Assembly (NCBI RefSeq): GCF_905475345.1
Contig: NC_066587.1
Coordinates: 15,731,558 to 15,795,557 of the forward strand
DNA length: 64,000 bases
Direction of reading: 5' to 3'
Source of the DNA: Vespula vulgaris
Lineage: Eukaryota > Arthropoda > Insecta > Hymenoptera > Vespidae
A program made the translations under genes and the position numbers. The notes beneath the pieces are model-generated. The model was not told where the DNA came from, made no database searches, and saw only the letters and a list, made by a program, of their open reading frames with translations. Below are positions 41,144 to 53,400 of this stretch, in pieces. Within the stretch, counting starts at the first letter, position 1. Each line of letters starts with the position of its first letter.

Positions 41144-42182
41144 TTTAAATTACTCTACATAGGAAGAATTGGTGATAATAATTTTCTTCTAAGAACAATG
41201 GATATGTCACATTATTTTATAGAATTTTTTTTAATTTCTCTTATTTATTTCTTTCCTATAAAAAAATATCTGCAGTTAATAAATCATAAAAATAAAAAAA
41301 TTAACATATAGAACATGTATCATAATTTGTCATACGCTTTATTTATACAGAATATATATAGTGCAAGAAGTAAATATATTATTTCAGCATAAAATTATAA
41401 CAAAAAAAAATTTATGTATTTGTAATAAATAAGTGAAATAAATTCACTTTAAATAAAAAAATTAATAAAATAAAATATTGATGTATATCACTGATATATT
41501 ATGATGTACTTACTCGATCTTTATAAATTAAATTGCAAGGATAAGAAAAATAATAGATACCGCATGTACATTAATAATTCATTTGCAGAAGACGTACAAA
41601 GTTTCGTTGTATAGAATGAAGACTGACGAAAAAACAAAAACAATGAATTGTTAGAAATTCTTATCGTAAATGTATCATATAAAAGGTATATCTACTAGAA
41701 AAATATATTAAAGAAAAAAAAAAGAAAAATATATATATATATGCACAATTTTAACAATATTTACGACGTTTTATTTGTTTGAAAATATTTGTAAAAAGAA
41801 ATAAAAATGACGGAAAATTTAACACTGAACAGTGCGCTACCGCACGTTGTATTTTCAAAGCTATCAATGTTCTATTGGTCACGTAATGCTTTACTTTACA
41901 TTATGAAAATGCATTTTGCACAACGCACGCGCGTACATATATATGTACATTTCCTACCAACATGAAATCTACTATGGCGCTATTCAGCATTATTTTTCCA
42001 CGTTAATGCTGCACTTATGCTATCGTAAGTGCTAGAACAATATTTATTTTTCAACTTATTTTTATTTGGTATGAGATTATCTAATCAAATATTTTTATGA
42101 ACTTAGTTTTAATCCTTACGTACAAGTAAACATTGCAAAAGTATGTTATATAAAAAAAATCTTTGTGTAATTAATCATATAA

Positions 42183-42325
42183 ACATACACACGCGCACTC
42201 GCGCGTGCACACATATATATAATAAAGAGTGGGAGTGGGAGTGGGAGAGAGGGAGGGAAAGAAGGAGAGAGAGAGAGAGGAAGAGAGAGAGAAGGAAAGA
42301 AAAAAAAGAGAAAATGAAAGAAACA
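42183..42325. repeat. Compound CA / GGGAGT / GA microsatellite
   Basis: CACGCGCACTCGCGCGTGCACACA, then three GGGAGT units, then an imperfect GA/GGAA tract with an A-rich end. Confidence 0.9.
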
Positions 42326-42554
42326 TCAGTCAAATACAATATGTAGAATAAAATAATGTATTCTGTATTTTCAATCAAGATTCATTTATTATTTTACAAG
42401 TATACAACAAGTAATAAAATATGATACACACAAACAATATACATATAATCACATATCTTAAATTTATAGTTTGCATTGATATTTTGTTTACAGCATATTT
42501 ACTAGTGTTTTTTAATATAGTGTAAAAAAAAATGTACTACTTTATTTTTCTTTT

Positions 42555-42668
42555 ATATATATATATAAATATATATATATAAATATATATATATACATAC
42601 ATACATACATACATATCCACACACACAACACACAACACAACATACACACAAACACAAACACACATATT
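42555..42668. repeat. Compound TA / ACAT / CA microsatellite
   Basis: TA units with AAA interruptions, five ACAT units, then CACA and CAAA steps. Confidence 0.9.
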
Positions 42669-43408
42669 TCTTTGTCTTTGCACTATTTAGAATTTCATAA
42701 GACTAATAGGTAAAATAAAAAAATAATTTCTCATGACTATGTAGGCTTAAATAACCATTAAATACATACACATACACACATGCACATAAATACACATGCA
42801 CACACACACATAGTTTAATTTATATTATACATATATTGTATACATTATTTTATTATATAAAATCGTATACTTATCAATACTGTATAAAAAAATAAATAAT
42901 AAAATAAAGATATAATAATATTAGGTTATTAAGTTTCAAAATCAATAAAACTTATCTTTGTTGTATGATAATATATTTTCCTTTACTTATCACATATAGC
43001 GGATATTAGATAAGGAAAGATATTAAATAAATTAGATAAAAGAAAGAATTTTTATTTTATTGTTAATCTGCATAAACTAATATATAATTAAAATTTTTCT
43101 TGTACTAATTAATTATTAATTTTCAAACAAATAGAAAGAAATGTTGTACGAATTATTAAAAGCTTGAAAAAGAACATGTGACCTATAAATACTAAAATAG
43201 TATTATTTATGACATAAATCTATCATTTTTATTAATAATTCATAAACAAAGTGAACCTTTGAATTTGAAATTTATACTATAATCAGCATAATTAATAGAT
43301 TTATGACCTGATATAGAGTAATATTAAATTAAAATACTTGCTTTTATAACACATTATCCAATTCTTTAGTATATAAAAGAAATTTTTTTTTCTTGCAAGA
43401 TTTGACTT

Positions 43409-45844
43409 TTATTCTAATTCTGGATGATGTAAATGTCCTATTTTTCTATAAGCAATTTCTAATTCTCTCTGTAGTTGATTTTTTTCAACTGATAGTTCCT
43501 CTTTAGCTCTTTTCTCAGAATTGAAATCTTCTTCATAATACAATATTTGTATTTTCAAAAGCTCTATTTCATTTTTCTGTATTGAAAACGAAAATATAAA
43601 TGATTAAATATGAATGACATTTTATATCTGCTAACATTTTAGTTGTATAATTAAATAATAAAAAATTAAAGTAAAATTCACTCACCTGTTGCATTAGTTC
43701 TTTATCTTGTTCTTTATTAATTACAGTAAGTTGTGTAAGAGCATTTTCTTTCTCTTCTAATTGAATACGTAAAGCATCTGCATCTGCAATTAATTGTTTA
43801 TAATTTTGTTCCAATGTTTCTTTCTCTGTTTGTAGAAGTTCTTCATTACTCTTATGTAATTGACATTGTTTGTCCACTAATGCTTTTTCCTCGTGTAAAC
43901 TAAAGAGCATTTCTTTTTGATCAATCAGGCGTTTGTATTCCATATTTAAACTTTTTCTAAGATTATCAAATAACTTTTTTTGTTCACTCCAAGTTTCTCT
44001 TTCTTGCTCTAGAATAGTTTTAATATCATTAAATTTTTGTTCATTTTCATTTTTATGTTTCTCTAATTCAGTTATTTTTTGTGAACTTTCCTTAGAGATG
44101 TGATCTTTCATTATATTTAATCTAATGTTTTCTTCTGACATCATTTGTAATTCATACAAAATAGAATTATAATCAGAAAATATCTTCTGAAATTGGTTCT
44201 GAATCTTAATAAAATTTTGTCTATCGATTATTAATTTCAATTGTTCTTCGTGCAACGTTTTCTGATAGATAGATAATTTATCTTTGTAAATTTGTAGTTG
44301 TTCAAGTTGTAATGACCAGTTTTTTTCAACCATTTCACATTGTTCAGGTAATTTTATAGTTTCACAAGCATCTAATATATTTATACAATCCTTTATACAT
44401 TTTTGTATAGCAGAATACCGACTAATTTGTGCAATGAAACAATCAGTTACTTCCTGTAACATTTCTCCATATTGTTTTATACTTTGTGTAAAGTAATGAC
44501 TTTGTGGAGATATTATGTGATCTGACATTTGTTTCATATTAAGATTTATGGAACTATGTAGCTAGAAAAAAGATTTATATTATTAATGAAAAATATATTG
44601 AAAAAAAAAAGAATCTAAACAAATCACATTAATAACTTTCTTACCAACTGTATTTCATCTTTGAGCGAACTATTAAGCTGACTTATTTCTTTAATTTGAA
44701 CTTGCTCTGTACTACTACCCATTTCAACTTTATTTTCTTCAAGATTTTGTTCTTCATGTTCTTTTATTTTAGGATTTTGCTCTTCAGGTTCATTTCTTTT
44801 AACATTTTGCTCTTCAAGTTTATTCATTTCAAGATGTTGCTCTTCAAGTTCTTTTGTTTTAGGATTTTGCTTTTCTGTCGTGCAAGTTGTTTCTTTCAAT
44901 TGTATATTCGTCATGCTTGGAAGACTGATATATTTTTCAACATCTTCAGATAATTTTGCACAATTGGATTTAAAGTTATGTAATTCATCCGTCAAAGAGG
45001 ATATTTTGTCCTGTAGCTGATTTAAATGAATCGAATTACCAAATTCTTTTACAAGAGAATTACTAAATTCCTTTGTATTGTCAACTATTGCGTCATCTGC
45101 ATTTACAGCCTATATAGAGTATTTAATATTTATTAATTTAAGAAATTAGAATAATAAATCTATTAATTTATTTTTGTTATTTTCTGATATAATTTTTAAG
45201 TAACTTACACAAAGTTTTAATTTCAATTCAGCATTCTCTTGTTTAAGAATATTGATCAATTGTCTGGTTTCTGTAAACTTTTGCTTGTGATGTTTGTGAA
45301 CATTCATTACCTCCTCTTGCCATGTCACTAAAGTGTTAAATTGTTGTTTCATAGCTACAGTATTTTGTTTTAATGTTTCTTTTAATTTGACATTCTCTTG
45401 TAATAATTCTGTTAACTTTTCTTGTATTTCAGAAGAATTTAAAGATGATATTATTGAATTATAATCCTGCAAAATATTAAATAATAATTTATGAAATAAA
45501 TTATATATTACATAATAAATTAATTTCCAACATTCTTATCTTACAATAGACATGCATTTTTGTTGAATATCTGAGTATGTTGCTAAAGACGAAGCTTGTA
45601 TAGAATCTAATGATTTCTTTCCCAGTATGACAAAAGATAACGTATCGCTGTCATCAAGAGAAGTCTCCGACTTAGTTAATTCAACATTTGGAAGAAAATT
45701 TGTAGATATAGGTTCATCCAATTTAAATTTAGGCTTGCCATTGTCAATAATAAAACCAAGATTTTCAAATTCAGTTTTTGACATAGAACTTGATTTAGGA
45801 TTAACATTGATGAAATCGGTTGAATGTTGTTCTTGTGAATCCAT
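43409..45844 (-). CDS. NEMO/optineurin-like coiled-coil ubiquitin-binding protein
   Basis: Exons 45844-45545, 45466-45209, 45109-44645, 44561-43686 and 43576-43409 join to 688 residues; all internal junctions are phase 0. Residues ~105-170 match the N-terminal NEMO-family coiled coil (ENVKLKETLKQNTVAMKQQF, TWQEEVMNVHKHHKQKFTET). A long coiled coil follows, then a UBAN-type motif at ~648-672 (EEDFNSEKRAKEELSVEKNQ), the linear/K63-ubiquitin binding helix of NEMO, optineurin and ABIN. The protein ends 16 residues later with no C-terminal CCHC zinc finger. The N-terminal SLDDSDTLSFVIL is a candidate LC3-interacting region (Phe71-Leu74) with Ser70 just before the aromatic residue, as in optineurin. 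Five 10-residue repeats occupy 265-314. In flies the equivalent (kenny) is the IKK complex regulator. Orthology to NEMO versus optineurin is left open. Confidence 0.87.
44726..44875 (-). repeat. Coding 30-bp tandem repeat (five copies) in NEMO-like gene
   Basis: Five imperfect 30-base units encode a 10-residue motif EEQNxxxxEx: EKQNPKTKEL, EEQHLEMNKL, EEQNVKRNEP, EEQNPKIKEH, EEQNLEENKV (residues 265-314). Each keeps a Glu/Lys-Gln core and suits a charged helix. Number of copies may vary between alleles. Confidence 0.85.
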
Positions 45845-46919
45845 ATTTCAATCATTAAATGTATCCAGCTGCATTACAAAAAGCTGTAAATTTGTCTAAA
45901 ATAAAAATTATTAAATGAAATTATGATGATTCATACATGAAGAAACATATTATTAATTAGAATTATATTATCAAAAAGTATCTGTAGAAATAAAGAAGAT
46001 ATCAAACATATATATAAACGATAATATAACAAATGAAAATAGCATGAAATTATCAATACTTATGATTATAAAGTAATATATAATAATTAGAATCTATACC
46101 TGAATAACTACTTTATATCTCTAAAACCTACAATATATAAGATTTCTTCAAATAGATATGACACAAATGTAACAATATATAACCGTACAACTTAACTCAA
46201 AGAAATGTAATACTTAAATCGATGATCACAGTTATGGCATTATTACTAAAAAATATGATTAATAAAATTTGAATTTATCAAGTCTAATTTAAAAAAGTGT
46301 TTAAATTTACGTACAAGCAAAACAAAATACAGCTTCCTAAAAATAAGTCTGACTATTATCAATGATAGTCACCCGTAGAATCATTGTTAAAGAAATTTGA
46401 AAGATGGCATACACATGGTCTCTAAATAGTGAATCACAATCCTAAAGGCTGATATACATTTTCCACCGATTGAAGCACACAATATCTATGCGATTTTCGT
46501 GATTCTGAAATGAATATTACGCAAATACGTCGTAGTCACATTGTAGAGAGAAATGCATATAAAGGCGGCAGATAAAAACAATAAGAACAATTAAACTGTT
46601 AGTAAACAAATATCATTCTATTTTTGAGTATATCTTGAATATCAGAAAAACTCAAGCATAAATGAATTGACACTTAACATGAGTGACATTTGCTCTAAAT
46701 TTCTATCAATCGTTTCTTAGTATCTATGCAAAAGAGGTTATGTTATGTTTCGTAAAACTTTAAATATTATTTATTTTTATATATTATTTTCTACGTGATA
46801 TATTATGTTCTTTTTATTAATTTAGTCTGATCAATTCAATGCAATTTTATACATGCAAACGAATATAAATTCTTCTACATATTTTTTTCTAAAAGGTTAA
46901 ACATTAAGAAAAAACCAAA
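45845..46919. promoter_or_regulatory. Divergent intergenic region between NEMO-like gene and GTPBP6
   Basis: About 1.1 kb, AT-rich, between divergent start codons. It must contain both promoters and 5' UTRs. I see no clear core-promoter motif and no coding exon here. Confidence 0.4.
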
Positions 46920-48492
46920 ATGTATGCTTTAAGATCTCTCTTTCATATTCGATCAAATAAAACTTTGCTGAACAAAAGCATGTATGTAATTCATAAAAAA
47001 GTAGAATTAGCAGTATGTAATGTTTTATGTAAATTTAAACATACTGTAGAAATATTTGAATTTATTGAAAGCGAAGAAGAGGATGAATTATACAAAGTAA
47101 TTTCTAATCAGTATCTAGGAGTAATAGCTGGAGGTCATAAAGTTTTTCTATTGCAACCATATATAAAATGGGGTAAAGATAAGAAAAGAAATACTACGCC
47201 AGAATTGCAAATGGCTGAATCTGTAGCACTCGTAGAAAGTTTACCATATTGGAAAGTAATAGATAAAGCGTTTGCTCCATTACTGTCGTTTCAAAAAAAA
47301 AATTTATTAGGTTCAGGTGGACTTGATAATCTTCTGAACAAAATTAAACAAAATGGACAAATTACAGCTGTATTTATTAGTATAAATTTATTAAAACATG
47401 TACAGAGAATGGAACTTCAAAATATTTTAGGTTTGCCTATTTATGATCGATATTCAATAATTATACATATATTTCGTGAACATGCTAAAACGCCCGAAGC
47501 AAAATTACAGGTAGCTTTGGCTGAATTGCCATATATTTGGAAGAAAATGGGTGAAGTTTACGACCAACATAGTGGTCAAATCAATTTTGATGAAAATAGG
47601 AAAAAATTGTTGAGAGCTCGTGAATCCAAGCTAAAAAAAGCATTAGAAAAATTGAAAGAAAATAAAAAATACAGTAGAAATCGGAGAAAAAAATTTGGAT
47701 TACCAAGCATTGCTGTGGTTGGATATACAAATGCTGGCAAATCATCCTTAATAAAAGTATTATCAGAAGATGAGAGTTTAAAACCAAGAAATCAATTGTT
47801 TGCCACATTGGACACAATTTCTTATGAAGGCTTACTTCCTTGTAGACAGAAGGTGTTATATATGGATACGATAGGTTTTATTCAAGATGTACCAGAAATG
47901 TTATTAGCACCATTTATAGTTACTCTTGAAGATGCTATAATCTCTGTATATATCATTTTTTCAATATCAAACATTTATTTTATACGGATATAACAGTTAT
48001 TAATATGTTGCAGGATGTTATTGTGCATGTCTTTGATATTAGCCATCCTGACATGAAGGCACAGTTTCAACATGTAGAAAAAGTAATAAAACCTATGTTA
48101 AATGAACACCAATCGATTATATATGTGGCTAATAAATGTGATCTTATTGAAAAGCTTGACATAGATGAAAATACAATTGCTATATCTTGTAAAGATTTGA
48201 CAGGTAAATTTGACAAGAGATAACACATTATTATTGACATTTTTTTATTGGTGGAATGTTTGCAGGCATTGATGAATTAAAATTAAAATTAGAAGAAGAA
48301 ATTCTCAAAGCAACTGGAAGGTCAGTGAAACGTATTAGAGTAAAGTCTGGCAGTTTAGCATCAACATGGTTACATAAATGGACAACGGTAATAAATTTAG
48401 AACCGGACACTGATGATCCTGAATATATGTTTTTCGACGTTTTAACTACTGATTTAACAATGAATGAATTTAAGCGTTTTTTGAAACAATAA
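46920..48492 (+). CDS. GTPBP6: GTP-binding protein 6, HflX-type GTPase
   Basis: Exons 46920-47945, 48014-48203 and 48266-48492 give 480 residues. Animal GTPBP6 is a mitochondrial HflX relative that helps recycle ribosomes and assemble the large subunit. The N-terminus is basic and hydroxylated (MYALRSLFHIRSNKTLLNKS), compatible with a mitochondrial presequence. The HflX domain covers roughly 60-230 (including PIYDRYSIIIHIFREHAKTP and a charged coiled coil RKKLLRARESKLKKALEKLK). The G domain has G1 GYTNAGKSS, G3 DTIGF and G4 NKCD, with the G2 area NQLFATLDT. A short C-terminal domain follows. No anomalies. It is the last recognisable coding gene before the repeat-rich right part. Confidence 0.93.
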
Positions 48493-48686
48493 AATTCTAT
48501 TACGGTAATGCAAGTTCTCTCTTGTAATGTTTTAAAAAAATTAATAACATATATGTATATACGTAGTTCTATCGATATGCATTTGTTATCGAAAGATCAT
48601 CTTTTTTTACGACTCATTCGTACACATGCATAGCACGTGTCTTCCGTTCGGCGGTTCTTCTAAAGAACAGATGTATAGTACACATG

Positions 48687-48701
48687 AGACAGAGAGGGGA
48701 G

Positions 48702-48733
<32 letters not shown>
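48687..48733. repeat. (GA)n microsatellite
   Basis: GA/GGGA tract of about 47 bases, about 195 bases after the GTPBP6 stop. Confidence 0.9.
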
Positions 48734-48738
<5 letters not shown>

Positions 48739-49726
48739 AATATTAAATCAACAAATCTATTAGTTAAAAAGATTAATTCGAGAAATCTGTTAATCATTTT
48801 TAATTTAGGATCGTTAAGTTCGTAATCGTAAAACTTATAATAAAATGCGAAGAAGAAAATTTCAAAGCAAAACGTTATCTTTTGAAAATTTGTTTTGGTC
48901 TGTGTATTTTCATCGAATAATAAAATATATGTATGCCGAAAGAGTAATAAAAGCTTGAAGAGAACAACGGAAACGCTTTGATCGAATTACCACAATGCGT
49001 AGCATCTATCACAAACGTATCCTGTTCGTTGTAGGAACGATAAAAGGGAATAATATCGATTATATAATCTATACACGATGTCCAGTGTAAAATATGCGAG
49101 CCTGTTATATCGTTCGATTTTTCTTCTTTTTAAATTCTCTTTCCAACTATGGTTTACTTTGTAGTCAAAGAAGTGACATTTCGCGATTAAAAACCTCTTC
49201 AATAATACGCTTTTATATTTCCTTTTAGGAATCGTTCTATACTCTTACAGGAGTACAGCCGTTATCGATTTTATTTCATAAATTAAGCGCATTTAAAAGG
49301 GACCAATAGAAAACAAGCGATAAATTTTATACGTCTACGAATGTAACATCAGTATTTCTCTCATATACGTAAACGTCCGTTTTCTTGATTTACAACACAA
49401 CGAGAGATAGACGTTTCTTTAATCTAAATACCAGACTAGGAAGAGGAACGATATATTTTATTCTATGAAGTATAGATACATATATAGGATTTACCAAAAT
49501 GAAGATAACATTAATCTATAAAATATGTTTTTTACAAGGTAAACAATTTTAATAACGATTTTTATTTGACTTTTTACTCGAACTTAATTATTTGACACGT
49601 TAAAAGACATTTCGATGTGTTCCATTAATATAATAAACAAGGGCATTTATCTCTCTAAAAATTGCTTCGTTTGAGATAGGAAAATGAAAATCTATTCGGT
49701 CGACATGACGAAAAGATACTACAGGA

Positions 49727-49792
49727 AGGGAGGGAGAGAGAAAAAGAGAGAGAGAGAGAGAGAGAGAGGCGAGAAAGAGAAAGAGAAAGATA
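49727..49792. repeat. (GA)n microsatellite
   Basis: GA-rich run just upstream of the candidate initiator near 49846; GAGA tracts are common in insect promoters. Confidence 0.9.
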
Positions 49793-51220
49793 AACGAAAA
49801 TCCGGTGAAGAGTAAACGAGATAAGGAAAGTTCGTTACACTTGGCTCAGTCTACCAAGAGCGTTTGATATACGAGCCTTGGCAGAGGACTCGTACGAACA
49901 ACGAGTTCTCCGATCGTGAGTAAGTAGGTACCACCAAAGCTTTCAAGCTCTAACCATTAGATTGTATCGCGGAATTTGATAAACAATCGAGCCACCTTCT
50001 GGATCTTCTTTCCGACGCGTAAAAATACGTAACCGTGCTCCTTAATCTGTTAACTGTATTCGGCTAATATATTCGTCGCGAAGAGATGGCAATTTTTTGT
50101 GTTATGAAGTTATGGCAAAAGAAATTACCTTTCGCTAATATTTTAAATAAAAATTTCAATAGAAACTATAAGATATTCGTAACTGAAATATGTTAGAATA
50201 TTTGAAAACAACGACGAAATAAAAAGCAATAGAAAAATTAAAAAATTTCACACGTCGCAAAAAAACTTCGCACGATGTGATGGATAAGATATTTAGAAAA
50301 AGTCTAGCAGAATGAACATGGAAAAGTGATTCCAGTGCCAACTTGTTATTCATTGCTAAATAGTGTTCTTTGTTTGAAACATCATTTTGTAAAATTTCAA
50401 ATCTTTGTCTTTCTCGTTTAAGGATTATATGGGAGACAGAATAGGATAGACTTGAGTTTTGTCAATAATATTTATCAGTTTGAACAATAAAATTACTGAT
50501 TTTTCAAAATCAATCGCCATTTTTTATGATTACATATAATTTTACAGTAGCAAAATTTCTTTTTCTTTCTTTAATTTTCAGGATAATTTTTATAATTGGA
50601 AGAAATCGTCGAATAAATTAACATAAAATTTATTTGATTAACCAACGTATATACGCATGCATATGCGTCTGTTGGACAACTTAAACAAACTGAGAAGATC
50701 AGAAGAAAATCGCGAGTTTTAGAACGTAGAGAGAAAGCGACGATATCGGCAGGACAGGAAACGAGGGACTATAATTAATTGCACCGAGGTCGTCGTTTAA
50801 ACGTCGTTAATTTTCATTATCTCGATTGGTATTCGCTTTTCGCAGTCCGTGTCTCGCTTTGGAACGCCACTAATTCAGAGCTTCGTTCCGATTACGTAGG
50901 TACGAAGCATCGCATTAATAATTCCGGGTGTCCTTGCAAAATTTGTCAGCAAACTGTCTTTCTCACTCTCTCATTCTCTCTTCTCTCTCTCTCTCTCTCT
51001 TTCCCTCTTTCTCTCTCTTATCCTTTTCGTAGCAAGATTCACCTCGAAGCCTGGAGCGAGTGGCGAGCGACAACGTTAATGTCGAGGTACACAGAAGCCA
51101 AACTCGGCCTCCGACGCATTTCCAGCCGTGCAAGGACTATGACGATGCACTTTGCATGTTGCCTGGATTATTAAAGCAAAGCGAGTGAAACCTAATTATC
51201 GTGTACACTACGACCTGCAA

Positions 51221-51224
<4 letters not shown>

Positions 51225-51277
<53 letters not shown>

Positions 51278-51350
51278 CCCCCTCTCTCTCTCTCTCTTTT
51301 TCTCTTGCTCACTCTCTCCTTTTTCTCTTGCTCTCCCTCTCTCTCTCTCT
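51225..51350. repeat. (CT)n microsatellite
   Basis: About 25 pure CT units followed by CT-rich imperfect sequence to about 51350. Confidence 0.95.
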
Positions 51351-51752
51351 ATTACTCTATTCTCTTTAGCCTTGGCCGAACCGTTAATTTTCATCGCTTT
51401 CATACTGTTTACCGACGGTAACAACCTAACGACTATGCGTTGTCGTCGTTGTCTCGACGATCTAACGGATGATTGTCCTATACGTTATTTCTTTTTCTTC
51501 CTTCTCTTCATTGTGTCTTCATCTTGATCGAAATCGAAAAGAAAAGATAGCGTGTATGCGTTCACATGACCCACATAATAGAAGACACGTGTTTCCACGT
51601 TAACAAATGTTCATTTGAGAAGAATCAGCTGATCGACCGGAAAATGAACGATTACGATGTGACACACGTAAAATAAATTTCGTTGAAAGTTGAAACGCTT
51701 ACTAGAACGTTAGGATCCACGGATATCCGGATATTTGAGTTGTCGAATAATA

Positions 51753-51813
51753 TCTACCTACCTACCTACCTACCTACCTACCTACCTACCTACCTATCTA
51801 CCTACCTACCTAC
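51753..51813. repeat. (ACCT)n tetranucleotide repeat
   Basis: About 15 CTAC/ACCT units with one TATC interruption; a clean tetranucleotide array. Confidence 0.95.
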
Positions 51814-53115
51814 TAGTTTTATCTTTGATCTTTCGGAGTCGCTAACGATCCGGCCTTGAACAATCCTATTTTCGACGTACGTACGTCTTTCTCTCTCTGG
51901 ATCGTCGATCACGAAGTCTATCCAACGTTGGATATCACATTGAAGGATCTTTAGCACTGCCGTGTTAACCGTTCGGATTCCAAAGTTCTACCGCTAGAAA
52001 ATCGATCGAATCGGAAGGCAGGTATAGATGTATGTAGGTAGATACTTCTCTTGAAGAGAAGACGGAACTTGTGTTCTTGAACTTTATATTAGTTACGCCC
52101 ACGCGATAATCTATCGCGAAGCCAATCGAGAAGGGGAGCGTATCTGCACGTAAAAAATATTTCCTTTCAATTTTTTTACTTGAAAATTACGATCCGCCGA
52201 TCGCAAACAGTTCAAATACGTTTAATAAGTATATAAAAAATTGTTGTTCGTTTTCTGGTCGTTCTAAATATCATAACGTCAACTTTCAGGATCATCGTTA
52301 TGTTCATGGATCTAAGTGTAAGAAACGATCTTCACGAGACCCGAGCAATTAATATTACTTGCGTTGTAAAGTTTATTAATATGATATTGTAACACAACAC
52401 AAGTACTGTCGAGCTAATTGGCCCCGTACTTCCTACGAAGCTTGTTTAGTACGTAGTTTCGAAGGAAGTGTAATCGATCTATCTAACCACCTATCGCATC
52501 ACCCGTATTTCGGAGGAAGAGTCATGATTATTTTAAGGAAGAAGTATTAATATGCCGATAATTAATATCTTCCGTCTTACTTTTGTCTTATTTTATATTA
52601 CATTTTTTTTTTACGTGTTTACATACATTACGAGTTACAAAAAAACTCTTATTAAAATATTTTTATTTTACAGTATCAACCTTTAAGAATATTCATTGAA
52701 AATTTCATCAGAAAATTCTAAAAATTGATCATGTTGCATTCATTTTCTAACAAGAAGAAGAGGGAGAAAAACCTTTTTTCTTTTTTTTTATTGAAATAGA
52801 ATTCAAGTAAAATAATGTCTTTAGATTCAGGAACAATAAATTTTCATTGACAATGCAATACTTAATTTTAAAAAAATACGGCCAATACCTATGTTTCGCG
52901 ATTGCTAGCCTGAGGTAATGTGATCGAAGACAACTCGAATCGTTATTTTAGCTAATGGAAAATCTCGTTATTAGAAACGAAGGCGAGATAGAAGGCGCGT
53001 TCAATAGATGTAGTAAATGTTCGTTTCGTGCTTTAACTACAAAGCTGGAGCTTAACCGGTACCATTGTAGGGCAACGATTACACGACCGATTGACTAACG
53101 AACGCCGATCGACGA

Positions 53116-53118
<3 letters not shown>

Positions 53119-53191
<73 letters not shown>

Positions 53192-53232
53192 AAGAGACAG
53201 AGAGAAAGAGATAGATGGATAGATAGAGAGAA
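53119..53232. repeat. (GA)n microsatellite, left arm of an inverted pair
   Basis: About 35 uninterrupted GA units (53119-53189) continuing as imperfect GA/GATA to about 53232; a CT tract complementary to it begins about 100 bases downstream. Confidence 0.95.
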
Positions 53233-53334
53233 GAGAACGAGACTCGGGTAATATAATGATTGGTCGTCGCGCTGATTTGGACGCTGTTACAGACTCAATT
53301 ACGCGCCGCGGAGCATGGGCCTCTGATATATTTT

Positions 53335-53400
53335 CCTCTCTCACCCTCTCTCTCTCTCTCTCTCTCTTTGTTTCTCTTTCTCTCTCTATCTCTTTCTCTG
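53335..53400. repeat. (CT)n microsatellite, right arm of an inverted pair
   Basis: CT-rich run complementary to the GA tract at 53119-53232; the spacer holds a CGCGCCGCGG-containing GC-rich core. Confidence 0.93.

Larger units (their letters stand above)
41144..43408. other. AMPK alpha upstream region and NEMO-like 3' region
   Basis: Both flanking genes run on the minus strand. The part next to 41143 should hold the AMPK alpha promoter and 5' UTR, with CACGCGCG-containing sequence near 41920-41945 the least AT-rich spot. The rest is the NEMO-like 3' UTR and spacer, with two large compound microsatellites. The low-complexity frames at 42143-42378 are repeat translations and not genes. Confidence 0.45.

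Noticed and set aside
42143..42378. Low-complexity frames on both strands over the compound microsatellite
   Set aside because: Pure repeat translation (His-Ser, Arg-Glu, Leu-Ser strings).
44696..44953. Phe-rich plus-strand frame of 85 codons
   Set aside because: It is the antisense shadow of the NEMO-like coiled-coil exon.
51137..51424. Arg-Glu and Ser-Leu repeat ORFs (also at 53033-53404, 55875-56680, 56571-57158, 57245-57595)
   Set aside because: They are translations of GA/CT microsatellites in both strands, with no conserved flanks and overlapping frames.
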